Of a DNA stretch of 64,000 nucleotides, positions 37,993 through 48,258 are shown one piece after another; positions within the stretch are counted from its first letter, which is position 1, and every line of letters starts with the position of its first letter. The DNA lies in contig JAHLEZ010000004.1 in the NCBI GenBank assembly GCA_020726505.1, positions 2,604,001 to 2,668,000 of the forward strand, written 5' to 3'. The position numbers and the translations under genes are program-made. The stretch comes from Leptodontidium sp. MPI-SDFR-AT-0119. Taxonomy: Eukaryota; Ascomycota; Leotiomycetes; Helotiales; Leptodontidiaceae. The notes beneath the pieces are model-generated. The model saw only the letters and a list, made by a program, of their open reading frames with translations, was not told the origin of the DNA and made no database searches.

Positions 37993-38374
37993 CAAAGAAT
38001 CTCTAGTGACATCGAATGGGTTATCAGCCCCCAACCCATACCTCCCAAACTCCTACTTCTTCTCCTTCTGAAGCAATACATTTTGAGTCTCGAGACTACT
38101 CCGATAGCCTCTCTATCCCCTTTGGAATTAAATGGTAGGTCTACTTTTCCTCTATGTATATTCTTTTTGGAAATGTTGAGGTAGACTTAGTGGTGGACTG
38201 ATTCGACTTAATGTATTAAATAATCATGTTAAATCGTCTACAGGCATGAGAATTGGACATCTTACGTCTCGCTACTATTCCCACTTGCAGTGTAACAGGA
38301 TGGCTCTACTTTTATCAAGATGGTATTGCCAGCGGCATTACAGTCGACAAGAACTTGACATTTCCTAAGACTCA

Positions 38375-38575
38375 GTGTTGCACCAAATTCTCCTGCATAT
38401 TGAAGAAAGTCTTCCTCGGGATCGCATTTTCTCCCGATTGTTTCCATACACGCTAGGTTTGCGACCGTTATTGGATCGTGGTTCGAGCAGCAGGATAGTC
38501 CTTGTCAAGACAGGAACTTTGACTTTTGGCAAAATGACCGTGGCCAGCCCGAAGCTTGTGCCACATTGCCAGTAG
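38375..38575 (+). pseudogene. Fragment of a P-type (cation) ATPase around the phosphorylation site
   Basis: The frame contains RIVLVKTGTLTFGKMTVA. This matches the P-type ATPase phosphorylation motif DKTGTLTxGKMxV, except that the phosphorylated Asp is replaced by Val. No flanking TM helices or ATP-binding domain can be read in a continuous frame, and stops lie close on both sides. It is best explained as an inactive remnant, possibly of a heavy-metal transporting (P1B-like) member. The match is short, so chance is not fully excluded. Confidence 0.45.
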
Positions 38576-39377
38576 GGTGATTCGTGTATAGTTATTGTCG
38601 CGAAATAATGGGATCGCAAATTTCCTGTTCCCGAATTAGTGGTTGTATGGCGCACAGAATGCTTGCAATAACGGAACCACGATACCAAATGGATATTGAG
38701 CCAGGGTTCGAGCAGTACACGAAGGACGCGATGAATCGGATTTCTGCTTTGGCAAGCTTCTTTAAGACGGCACCTGCAGATCTCTCGTACTCACCAAAGA
38801 TATCCTAGAAGCCCCGGATATTTCTCCCTGCTCTTTTACAATGCTTGATTATGTCGACAAACGCAAATGGCTTCGAGGTACATCCGAAAAGTGGGAGTGT
38901 TTCCGTAAGCACCAAAGGTTGGTCGACTCCCGCTGTTGCAGAATATAGAAGTCAAAACCATTGATTCATGTGCCCGAGGATGAAGACGCTAAAAGAGTAG
39001 GAGAAGCGAGGGGGGGATTCGAAATAAGAGAGTGTACTGACCTTTTTCTCTGGTGGGTTATTCGTCCACGTGATGTGGATGTGCACGTAAAATCGTTCCT
39101 CCTTGCGCCACTTCTTATAAGCTCAATGTAGATCTTAAGAATGGAAGCCTTTTAATATTTGTAAAGTGTATCAGATGGATGAGGCGTCCAACTGGGTTTG
39201 GCCAGGAGCCGCTGAGCCAAGCCACATAGGTTTCAGCCGAGGCTGAGCTGAGAACCTCACAATTCTCAGATAAGAGAGCCCACTTCCATCTAGGACGTTA
39301 TATCCTCCCTTCAATGCGCATCTTCGAATTAAGCTGTCTTTATTGGCGGCTGTATAGAGTATCTGGGTGTGCGTTAG
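38576..39377. other. Gene-free interval before the HET gene
   Basis: The plus ORF at 38584-38808 ends with a plausible helical segment (EQYTKDAMNRISALASFFK) but has no recognisable family and may belong to the same relic. The rest shows nothing supportable. Confidence 0.35.
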
Positions 39378-41402
39378 GACATCAAAGACACTCAATGCCG
39401 ACGGCACAGCAGACCATCAACTACAATCGAAGGAGAAACGCCGCATTACACATACACCGGAATCCGAGCTATTCATGAGTTCAGGCTTCTTGAGTTACAG
39501 CCTGGTCAAGGCAATGATTCACTCCATGGCCGTCTCTTTCACGCAAACCTTGACAGCGCTCCAGATTTCCAGGCGATCTCTTATGTCTGGGGCAGCGATG
39601 TCATGGACCACACCTTAGACACGCCAGACGGTACCATTCCCCTCACAGCCTCTCTAAACTCTGCTCTTAAGCGATTTCGGAAAGCAGATGCGATAACTAT
39701 TCTCTGGGCTGATGCTCTGTGCATCAACCAAAACGATGACCAGGAGAAGGGACATCAGGTACGAATGATGCGACGGGTTTACGAGACCGCTTCGAAAGTG
39801 CTGGCTCACCTAGGAGGAGATGCGGATGATCACACTTGGGACGTAGCAATCGATACACTGGCCTTGATGTACCTTGCCAGCCTGTCTCCGCACCTGCCAC
39901 TGGGTATACCTTCGACATGGGTAGATGGGGCCCCACCAGCAGACGACGAGAGATGGGACAACCTCGCGGATTTGTTTGAGCTACCTTGGTTCGAAAGGGT
40001 TTGGGTTATCCAAGAAGTTCTTGTCAGCAAGTCCGTGACAATGTTCGTCGGACGTTTCGAGCTGCCGTGGGACATGCTCTTCCCAGCCGCGAAACGATGT
40101 CGTGAATGCACGAGAAAGGTTTGGGCTGAAGGACGAACCTTCAAAGGGAGGAGGTATCCCGAAACCGATCCATTGCTGGCGATGACAGTGCTCAAGACTC
40201 TCCCTGTTGACTCCAATATTCGTACACTGTTATCTCTCATTGGATTCTACTTGAGTTCCAAAGCGACGCGTACAAGAGACCACCTGTTCGCCGTGCTTGG
40301 CTTAGCTACCGATGGCGATGACAATGATTTTGATCCTGATTATACAGCGCCATTCGAGGTTGTGGTCAAGAGATATGCAGCAGCCTTCATCAGGAAAGGT
40401 CTTGTTATCGAACTGATCACACACGCCGGGCTCCGACCAAACCAGAAATCAGCAGATCCAGGGACATCAATGGGCTGGCTCCAGAACGCCGCAAACAGAT
40501 TCCTTCCAAGCCTCGGCCTGCAGCTCCAAAGAGCAGACCGCTTTCCCTCCTGGGTTCCAGACTGGACGAAAGGTCAAATCGGCACTCTCGCCGACGATTC
40601 TAAAAGCACACCTCGCGGCTACCAAGCTTCCGGCGAGGAACAAGCACAAGCCCACATGGGCGAGCGCGACGACGAGTTAATCATCAAAGGCATCGTGGTC
40701 GACACAGTAACAGAACTAACCGGCTATAGTACCAAGGACAACGACGAACTCTATCTCCTTGAAATCGCCTCATTAATAGACAAGAAGGACGATCCAGCCT
40801 ACCCACTCGATCCAAACAGAGAAGACCTCAAGTGGCAAATCCCAATCGGCTGTCAACAACATGCCTACGGGGATAAACCCCTCGAAGCAAGCACAGCAGC
40901 CGACCATCTACGCTCCTCGTACGAAACCATGCTCGACACGTTCGTTAAGAAAGTAACTGCTTTCCTCACCGACGCCGCAGCAGGAGTGCATCACGAAGAA
41001 GCGTTGGAAGCAGCGAAAGGCGCGCCTCGACCTCCGGGGACCTCTTCAGTAGGCTGGATCTACTCGATTCGGTGTAAGGCCTTTGGGATGAATTTTCCGG
41101 AGCAGGTTTCGAGGGGGTGTAGGACGGAACGAGGGCTTGTAGAGATTGTGCCAGCGTCTACGAGGGTGGGGGATCGGATCTGTATACTTTGGGGTGCGGT
41201 TACGCCGTTTGTGCTGAGAGAGAGTGAGCAGGGGCCTGGAAAGTGGAGATTGGTTTCGGAATGCTATGTTCATGGGATTATGCTTGGGGGGGCCTTGAAT
41301 TCGAGGGTGTTGAGGAGCAGGACTTTGTTATCCATTAAGCTTCAGAGGCGCCCATGTAAACAAATCATCACGCTCAAAGAGTTTTCTAACTGCTGCTCAT
41401 GA
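39378..41402 (+). CDS. HET-domain (heterokaryon incompatibility) protein, start not found
   Basis: HET domains mediate non-self recognition and cell death in Pezizomycotina. The hallmark blocks are present in order: HEFRLLELQPGQ, DFQAISYVWGS, a segment ending ITILWADALCINQND and QVRMMRRVYETASKVLAHLG, followed by WFERVWVIQEVLVS and the usual RDHLFAVLGLA further down. The first in-frame ATG is at 39603, giving 599 residues, but that cuts off the FRLLEL and YVWG blocks, which are encoded in the same frame from about 39462. The frame is open back to 39378 without an ATG, so either a short upstream exon or a lost start is needed; an ATG at 39395 is in another frame. The C-terminus (after about residue 330) is the variable part. 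The gene sits in a stretch with other decaying genes. Confidence 0.85.
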   Translation, partial: DIKDTQCRRHSRPSTTIEGETPHYTYTGIRAIHEFRLLELQPGQGNDSLHGRLFHANLDSAPDFQAISYVWGSDVMDHTLDTPDGTIPLTASLNSALKRFRKADAITILWADALCINQNDDQEKGHQVRMMRRVYETASKVLAHLGGDADDHTWDVAIDTLALMYLASLSPHLPLGIPSTWVDGAPPADDERWDNLADLFELPWFERVWVIQEVLVSKSVTMFVGRFELPWDMLFPAAKRCRECTRKVWAEGRTFKGRRYPETDPLLAMTVLKTLPVDSNIRTLLSLIGFYLSSKATRTRDHLFAVLGLATDGDDNDFDPDYTAPFEVVVKRYAAAFIRKGLVIELITHAGLRPNQKSADPGTSMGWLQNAANRFLPSLGLQLQRADRFPSWVPDWTKGQIGTLADDSKSTPRGYQASGEEQAQAHMGERDDELIIKGIVVDTVTELTGYSTKDNDELYLLEIASLIDKKDDPAYPLDPNREDLKWQIPIGCQQHAYGDKPLEASTAADHLRSSYETMLDTFVKKVTAFLTDAAAGVHHEEALEAAKGAPRPPGTSSVGWIYSIRCKAFGMNFPEQVSRGCRTERGLVEIVPASTRVGDRICILWGAVTPFVLRESEQGPGKWRLVSECYVHGIMLGGALNSRVLRSRTLLSIKLQRRPCKQIITLKEFSNCCS

Positions 41403-41700
41403 TTTCTTAAAAGTAGGTCGGTCTGGTGTGAACTCGGCAACTTAACTTAATAATTACTAAATAACAATATAATATCTCAACTTTTTTCTTCGTGTATATT
41501 ATAAAGAAGAAGCGTATTAATATTTCTTTTAACTAGCTTTTTGAATTATATTTTCCAAAAAATACTTCGATTTTTGATTTAGCTGTGAAATGCCCTGTGG
41601 CGCATAGACTACTGATTTCAGGTTCGTAAGCTCATTGATAGAGGCTTAGAAACTGGAAACACAAACCGTCTGCTATATATATAAATAATAGATCATAGCA
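41403..41700. other. AT-rich intergenic stretch
   Basis: AT-rich sequence downstream of the HET gene with no ORF of interest. A TATATATAAATAATA stretch lies just before 41700. Confidence 0.5.
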
Positions 41701-42174
41701 ATGGACACCAGCGACCGGGGTGCGAAATATCCTCCCTTACATCATTATCCACCAACTGTACGGCAGCTTTCTACTCCTCAATACGATCAGTCATCCATCA
41801 CACAGGGAATCTGCCACCTGAAGAAGCAGCCATGCCACAAACATACGCTTGTAGTGAGTGCGATTGCCAAAACAATGAGCGCATCTACAGTCTCAACTAG
41901 ATCATCGAACATCTGCGACAAAAGCATAACTATACCTAAGATAAGACGACCATCCCGCCTAGGGATGCCGGAGAATCACGGACATGTTTGGTATTGCTTT
42001 CAATGCGAAGGTAAATCAGGCAAGGATTATAAGCGCTTTCGATATGATAAGGCTACGTGGGATCATCTTAAAGTAAACACGACCATGAGCTCGACAGCAT
42101 CAGCCTCGAGCAATGGGCTCCATCACCATAGTACAGGGTTGGTCGAGTTCAAATTGGATTGGAATGAAATCTGA
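41701..42174 (+). pseudogene. Frameshifted zinc-finger-like gene
   Basis: A 157-residue frame starts here, but its first half looks like a shadow. In frame +3 an ATG at 41832 reads MPQTYACSECDCQNNERIYSL, then a TAG, then IIEHLRQKHNY, together a degenerate C2H2-like finger. After another stop the meaningful sequence continues in the 41701 frame as VWYCFQCEGKSGKDYKRFRYDKATWDHLK, a second Cys-x2-Cys segment. Two stops and one frame change suggest a broken gene. Unannotated introns could explain part of this, but I found no pair of splice sites that removes both stops. Confidence 0.4.
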
Positions 42175-42774
42175 AATAGTTTCTGGCAGGGCCACTCGCT
42201 CTATCCTGGACGTTGACCTATGCTGGCTTTCTGACGAGAGGTCCTTTTTCTTGCTTTATTGACGAGGGAAGATAATTTGAGGTCGATCGCTCCTCACAGT
42301 ATAACTGCAGCAAAATGCAGAGCACTCTGAGTTCATTCAATCGCAACAAGTAGCAGCTGTCTCTAACCTGAACTTCAATGTGCCATGTATCTCAGTTTCT
42401 TCAGCTACACGTACTAAGCATATGTGGTGAGTTTGCTGAAATTCTGAAATCAAGTGACCGTCCGCAGTGCTGATCTTGAACTAAAGTAGAGACGATCTTC
42501 TTGTTTGACGGTCTCGTCCGCCTTTGCTTTGTGATTGAAATGACCTTCCCAAAGGCCGTAACAATTCATCTAAAAGAGTTCAGAGGCCAATGTCAACTCA
42601 GAAAATGTCATATTCAGAACCATTGAAATCAATATCGCCTTTAATTTTTTGATCAAAGATTAAAGCCGGATTGGGTAAGCTAGAAAGAAATTTTTTATTC
42701 CAAAATTAGTCCACTTATAAATACAGCAATTGAAGTACAACGTAGCGTCTATAATATTATGCTATTTTACGCTC
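42175..42774. other. Intergenic, no gene seen
   Basis: 600 bp of moderately AT-rich sequence upstream of the 3' end of the NmrA-like gene. No ORF or repeat worth noting. Confidence 0.5.
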
Positions 42775-43854
42775 TCAATCCAAATTAGGGACACCCGACT
42801 CCCTTTCGCCTGTATAATTAGCCTTTTCAATCCATTCCCCCACTGTCTTCACACGATTCGGCAGTATTTTATCTAAGTACTGGTAGTCTCGCCGGATCAG
42901 CCCCGTATTTCCAGCGCTGGCTTTATACAGACTCCACCAGTTGGTGAAGTTTTCGCGAAAAGTCATCAGCAGAGCATTATCATCCTTCACATTTTGAAAG
43001 CCAATCTTGGTATCAGGACCCTTAGGAAGCCTCGTCCAGGTCTTGGCATGCCAGTCGCCAATGGGAAAGTCGACATACTCCGCAGGTTTACCGGTTTTAG
43101 TTGTGAATGCGTCTGCAATTTCTTGTCCAGTGATATGCTCAATAGCAACTCCGAAATCCAGTCCGGCTGACTGATCTAAGTTTTGGAGCGCCCAAAGTAC
43201 ATACCCTGCAAAGCTCTCAAGGTCAATAAATGGGATTGCGCCATTTCCTAACGGAAGCTGGAACAGGTATTTTCCATCAACATCGACGACAGGAGCCATT
43301 AGTTGCGCCAAATTCTCAACATACGGCCCAGAGCGAATAATTGTCCAAGCCATTGGTGATTTCGCCTGAGCATGTATAAATTCTATGGCTACTCAGCCTT
43401 TGGTCCTAAAAGCAGGAAATGGAGGAGACATACCTTGAACCCTTGCCTTGCCTTCATAATGCCCGACATACAGTTTGGGATCAAAACTTGATTCTTTGCC
43501 GTTGTAGTCTAGCCCACTGTAGATGAGATGCTTCACGTTCGCCTTGCTTGCAAGTTCGAACAGACGAATTCCCCAATAAATTTCAGCCTGCTCGCCCAGA
43601 GCAAAGCCATCGGTGTTCACAAAGACAAAGTCTGACTGTGAGGCTGCCGCCAAGAAAGCAACTGAATCAAAGCCAGTTTCGGCCTTGTTGGCTACCAGCT
43701 CAACATTCGGAAGCGCTTGCAGCTTGACCGCTTGCTTTGATTGCGTGTTTCGGGTGAAGACGAGGAGGTGGTATTTATTTGTGGAGGACAATAAATTGAT
43801 GACAGCGTCTGATTGACGGCCAGTACCAATAATGACACCGGTGTTCATTTTCAA
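42775..43854 (-). CDS. NmrA-like NAD(P)-binding family protein
   Basis: Two exons, 43434-43854 and 42775-43382, joined by a 51 bp GT-AG intron; 342 residues. The atypical short-chain-dehydrogenase fold is seen from the N-terminal strand and nucleotide loop (TGVIIGTGRQSDAVINLL), the VFTRN strand end that distinguishes NADP, the DFVFVNTDG region, HLIYSGLDYNG, and the WTIIRSGPYVENL block after the intron. These proteins act either as NADP-sensing regulators (NmrA, HSCARG) or as isoflavone-reductase-like enzymes; the sequence does not decide. The glycine motif is GTGRQS rather than a full GxxGxxG, and no SDR-type YxxxK is evident, which favours sensing. Start: MKMNTGV, with the second Met two codons later equally possible. 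Two tandem duplications lie upstream. Confidence 0.82.
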
Positions 43855-44005
43855 AAGTTGGGACAGTAGCTAAAGGACTAAGTTGTGGAGAATCGAGCTA
43901 GCGTAGTGAATAGATCGCTTTGCTGATGGAACTTTTGCAATGAATCAAGTCGTAGGGAAAGTCTCGACGGTTTTCCTTTATACTTCAACTTCATAAGTTG
44001 GTCGA

Positions 44006-44115
44006 CTTGTATGTAGCCCGAAGGGCGGATGGCGAGGTTGGATTATTCATCTACGTGCGTCTTGTATGCAGCCTGGAGGGTGGATGGCGAGGTTGGATTA
44101 TTCACCTACGTGCGT
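44006..44115. repeat. 55-bp tandem duplication upstream of the NmrA-like gene
   Basis: Units 44006-44060 and 44061-44115 are head to tail, both starting CTTGTATG and ending CTACGTGCGT. They differ at five positions, all transitions (C/T or A/G). Confidence 0.92.
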
Positions 44116-44478
44116 AGTTCACTATTCATTCCGACAGCGAGTCGTCCAGCCGACGGCCTCAAGCCCACAAATGCTGACCCAAATTTATTACCCGAGCAGC
44201 TGATATAGCTTAATACGGCCACTAGCTCTAAGAAAGAGTCGTAAATCCCCAAGGAAAAGTTATTGAGTATCAGGGAAGAGCTGAGAAAGATCATCAAAAA
44301 AGGAGTTGCTCCATGTCAACGATGTCGCTACGGACTTTCCGTGTTATCGTTGGTGTGCCACCGTCAACACCCAGTCTAAAAGACAGCGTTCTGGTAATCA
44401 TTGACATGCAAGGTGAGTGCGACCTCTAGAAACAGATTACGAATTCACCCCGAAAATGTAATTGAGACATGGTGAATA

Positions 44479-44564
44479 CGAGAAGGGCTATATCCGTAGC
44501 TTATGAATGAACATGCGAGAGCGAGAAGGGCTATATCCGCAGCTTATGAATGACCATGTGAGAG
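44479..44564. repeat. 43-bp tandem duplication upstream of the secreted-protein gene
   Basis: Units 44479-44521 and 44522-44564 are head to tail, both starting CGAGAAGGGCTATATCCG and ending GAGAG. They differ at three positions. They lie about 90 bp before the TATA box of the next gene. Confidence 0.92.
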
Positions 44565-44652
44565 CTGTCAATTTTGCATTCTCGCCGGACGTTATGTCCT
44601 ATCCTTCGTATTTGGAAAATCCAGATCAGGTACTAAGCATAGAATGAAAGAG

Positions 44653-44660
44653 TATATAAA
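44653..44660 (+). promoter_or_regulatory. TATA box of the small secreted-protein gene
   Basis: TATATAAA about 115 bp upstream of the ATG at 44775, followed by the CT/CA-rich leader usual for a highly expressed fungal gene. Confidence 0.6.
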
Positions 44661-44774
44661 GTCTATCGTGTCCCTCTAACATCTGTGCACACTTCAACTC
44701 AACTCACTTAGCCTTCAATCGCTTCCTGCTTTAAAACCATCTTCGCCCAGTCTTCCCCTGACATTATCCTCACC

Positions 44775-45293
44775 ATGAAACTCTTCATCCCTTTCGCCGT
44801 GCTTCTTGCAGCAACAGCATCCGCCAATCCGATCGCTACTCAACAGGAAGCCTCTGAGGCCGCAGAGTTAGACAAGCGTGATAATGTCAGCGTGACAATC
44901 TGCAAGAACGTCAATTATACGGGTGATTGCACTACTGTCAAAGTGGGGAGTGGCACTTGTTGTAAGCCACCTAAGTCTACTTCAGTCTCTCAGGCCATGC
45001 TTACAGGAACTTTACCTAGATACCCTGGACCGCCACGGACTCTCGTCTTACAACGACCAGATCAGCTCTTTCCATGTTTTGGATGGAGGGTGCGTCTTCT
45101 ATAAGTGAGTTTTCATTGCTGTCAAGCTTCGTTCCAGTTTAAACAGGATCGCTGACTTATATAAATTAGCGATGACGGATGTACCGGCACCAGTTATGGG
45201 TCAATTTTGTCATTGAAGACCCAAGATTCCGATCTTACAGATGGAAATGGCAAGGAGAATGATGTTATCAGCAGCTTCTACTGTCTTTCTTAG
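44775..45293 (+). CDS. Small secreted cysteine-containing protein with Kex2 site, crystallin-like motif
   Basis: Three exons, 44775-44961, 45020-45104 and 45170-45293; 131 residues. Phase and cysteine pattern fix the first acceptor at 45019; an acceptor nearer the donor would create an immediate stop. Residues 1-18 are a signal peptide (ends ATASA). An acidic propeptide with LDKR at about 33-36 follows, so Kex2 processing should release a mature domain beginning DNVSVTIC. The mature part has cysteines in ICKNVNYTGDC, GTC, GGCVFYNDDGC and the C-terminal FYCLS. The CVFYNDDGCTGTSYG block resembles a beta/gamma-crystallin Greek-key repeat, as in several small secreted fungal proteins. The role could be effector, cell-wall or antimicrobial; the sequence does not say. 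A TATA box and a tandem duplication lie upstream. Confidence 0.75.
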
Positions 45294-46434
45294 GCTGTTT
45301 CGGGGGCAATCGAAGGGGCGACAGTCCCACCGGAGGCATGAAACTGCCTTGAGCTTATTCCTTACGTTCATTATGGAAAGACTTCACATATATTATATCA
45401 ATTCAGAATTTTGCGCATAATCCGCCTTGGCATGCCATTACTCTCAACTTGTTGCAATTGTCGCTTGTGGGGTTCATATACATTGTTATCTCTTACAGAC
45501 TCGATCACACATATACATGTAAATCACTTCCTTGGAAAGACTGGGATTTATTTTGATCACGCTTACAATAACAATCGATTGCTGTAGCATGGTAGTCCAA
45601 GTGGGCTATACTTCTCATGGTTTTTATCCTCCATCTTCCAACACAATTTGGTAGTCGTTGCTGATAAGTGGAGCAATCTACTGGGATGTTTTTCCAATAT
45701 TTCAAAACGATCACTTGAATGGCCGTCTTTTCCTTTCTTGTTGTTGCCAATGCGTAAGATGGTTTGCGAAATTGAACAACTTGCGATCTACAACGGAATA
45801 CTAATAACAAGGTCCTAGCAAGATTCTCAACGGGCTCTTGATATATATCAAAAATTTGAGATATTGAAAGATTTGCGATATGCAACAAAAGTTACTTGCA
45901 ATAACAAGTGTCTAGGGTTTGCAAGTTCGATTTCCGCGAACTCAGGCTTCAATTGAACCCATCCTTCCTATTTCAACGTATGAAACACAACCCATCCATC
46001 TCCCAAAACCACTTTATCATTCAAAGAGCAGGAAATTACTTTGTGGTTACTGATCACCTTCCATCTGCGCTTCCCCAATGCAGGAATTCCGGCCGTAGCG
46101 CCCACTCAATCTAAACGCCGAATGTCCGACGCTTAGCTAAGTCTGCTTTCACATTTACCAGAATGGCCACTAGAAGGCTTGCTCCACGTCATCAACGACA
46201 ATAATGAAGAGGAAATGGTTTGTAAACTTTCGATGCTTGGATGCGGAAATGAGTTATCGCCGATGATGGGAGAATATATAAGAGCGCTTCTCGAGATGAA
46301 ACGCTTTAGTTATACCACTGCTCAATAGTACAAAAGAACAGTTACTGAAATCTCAATTCATTCAAAATCCATCCAAGGACCAACACCCTTTTCCCACACA
46401 AAGCCACAGGCAACACACACCCGAAAGAATAACA
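45294..46434. other. Intergenic, promoter of the SDR gene at its right end
   Basis: No gene recognised. The minus ORF 45505-45888 (127 residues) has no signal, motif or plausible composition. A TATATAAG at 46275-46282 lies 160 bp before the SDR start and probably belongs to it. Confidence 0.5.
46275..46282 (+). promoter_or_regulatory. TATA box of the SDR gene
   Basis: TATATAAG about 160 bp upstream of the ATG at 46435, followed by a C/A-rich leader. Confidence 0.5.
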
Positions 46435-47470
46435 ATGATGACCACCCACCCTCAACGCGTCCTCGTCGTAACCGGCGCAGCTCGAGGCCTTGGCGTTCGT
46501 TCCCTCTTCTTCTCTCCTTATTTCCATCCCAAAAACTGACCAAAACCCCCTCTCTATAGCTAGAATGGGTCCGCCAACTCACCCAAGACCCCTCAAACTT
46601 CGTAATCGCAGTAGTGCGGGATCCATCAAAAGCAACACAATTGATACCACTTCTCGGCCCCAACGTCGTAGCAGTGAAAGGCGAGCTTGGGGATTTTGAC
46701 TCATTCCCTGCTGTCGCTGAAGAAATCTCTAAAGTGGGAGGAGGGAGGGTTGATGTTTTGATTAAGTATTTAACTCGTTCCCCCTATTTCATTTTGGAGT
46801 AAAAAGGAAGGGAAAGGGAAAGGGAAAGGGATGTTGATATTGATGATGGAATAGTAACGCAGGCATAATGGCCGGGGCAGGCGCCTCCTACTCAGACGGA
46901 ATCTCGCACTCCACGCCCCAAGAATGGGACGAGCAATTCCGTATCAACGTCACAGCACAAGTCTTCTTCACGCTCGCTCTCCTGCCTCTCCTTGAGAAAG
47001 GGAAGGAGAAGAAGGTTGTTAATATAGCCTCTATGCTTGGGGATGTAAATCATAGTGAGGATAATCCGCAGGTGCAGTTTGCGAGTTATAGCGTGACGAA
47101 GGCGGGGATTACGATGGCGAATTTGAAGTTTCATAATGAGTGAGTAATACTGTATACCCCAAATTTCAGGATGGTTGGGATGGGAATGGGATGGAAGGGA
47201 AAGAGCTAACGGAAACAGGTTTAAAGAGAGAAGATTTACGTTCTTAGCACTCAATCCTGGGTGGGTTAATACGGATATTGCTGGTGAGGGGATGGGTGCC
47301 TATGTGAGTTCTTGTTTCATGGAAGAATATGCCAATCTAACAAGCATTAGGCGCCACTGCAGCCTGAAGAGTCGATTAGACGCTGTCTTAGCTTTGTCAA
47401 TCGCGCTACGACTGCAGAGAGTGGGAAGTTCTGGAGTCTTGATGGGCTGAAGGAGGCTGTGACGCAGTAA
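46435..47470 (+). CDS. Short-chain dehydrogenase/reductase (classical SDR, C-factor/sniffer-like)
   Basis: Five exons, 46435-46494, 46560-46765, 46855-47139, 47219-47303 and 47351-47470; 251 residues. All junctions are GT-AG and in phase, and each joins two conserved blocks. The NAD(P)-dependent oxidoreductase fold is clear: TGAARGLG (TGxxxGxG) formed at the first intron, NNAG split by the second intron (INNAGIM), a VVNIAS catalytic serine strand, and YSVTK (YxxxK) with the catalytic Tyr and Lys. NPGWVNTD follows as in sniffer/C-factor type SDRs, and the C-terminus is complete. The substrate is not predictable. The start could be either of two adjacent ATGs. A G-rich GGGAAA repeat lies inside the second intron. 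Confidence 0.88.
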
Positions 47471-47949
47471 ACGTTCAGTGCGCGAGAAATAATCGCTCAT
47501 TTGAGCTTGCAAGAACAGCACATTGTAATAGTACGGAAGGAATTTAGCAACCACTTGTTGCCACATTAAACCTGTTCAACGAATGCACGTGAAAGGCAAA
47601 TGAGTTGAGAGATTGAATTCAGTCAACTTAACCCGCGGGGCATGCTCCTCACCCCTCGCTCTCCTCCTCCGCCTCAGTGCTCTCACTCTCCACCCTCGCC
47701 TTCTCCTCCGCCTCCACCTGCCTCCTAGCCTCCGCCCCCAGGTCCCTTTGTACCCCCTTCCCAGTCGTCTATATATGTTTTATTATTGTACGCAGCTACT
47801 CAGGGGTTAGATTGTAGTCAGAATGTTCTCAGGGATGCTAGAGCACTAGCCAATCGCCAAAAGTAGCTGACCACTGTCCATAAAGTATTTCGGTTTTAGA
47901 GTATATAATACTCAAGAGTACCTTTCATCAATTACTTGTATCAAACAAA

Positions 47950-48081
47950 ATGGGTCCAAGTTCGAAGCCTTTCGATACTATGAAGGTCCTGATAGCTGCT
48001 GTTTCATTACTTCAAGGTAAAGACGTCGACTTTGCGTCTTCGGAGCCTGGAAATGCCTCGCTCAATCGCCTATCCCCTTAA
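47950..48081 (+). CDS. Possible very small ORF behind a TATA box
   Basis: 43 residues from MGPSSKPFDTMKVLIAAVSLLQG. It starts 40 bp after TATATAATACTC and a plausible leader ending CAAAATGG. The hydrophobic middle (MKVLIAAVSLL) resembles a short signal peptide whose own Met is at codon 11. The frame ends early; a following exon in another frame (around 48062-48280) is conceivable but unproven. Confidence 0.2.
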   Translation: MGPSSKPFDTMKVLIAAVSLLQGKDVDFASSEPGNASLNRLSP

Positions 48082-48104
48082 CTCCACCAGAAACACCCTC
48101 CTGT

Positions 48105-48258
48105 GGCCCTGTAATGATAGGGTGTCTTAGCGAGAAGGCCCTAATAATTGATAGCTACTACAGCAATGATCAGCACACGTGCCCTGTGGCGAGGTTAGCG
48201 AGAATCGATAGGTGCTTAACAGGCCTGTTGAGCGACTACTATCCTGAATTACAGGGCC
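48105..48258. repeat. Imperfect inverted repeat, possible MITE-like relic
   Basis: GGCCCTGTAAT followed by GATAG (48105-48120) is matched in reverse complement by CTATC, a CTGA insertion and ATTACAGGGCC (48239-48258). A perfect 12-bp palindrome AACAGGCCTGTT lies between them at 48218-48229. No transposase or target-site duplication was identified. Confidence 0.5.

Noticed and set aside
45505..45888. 127-residue minus ORF
   Set aside because: No motif, atypical composition and no plausible start context.
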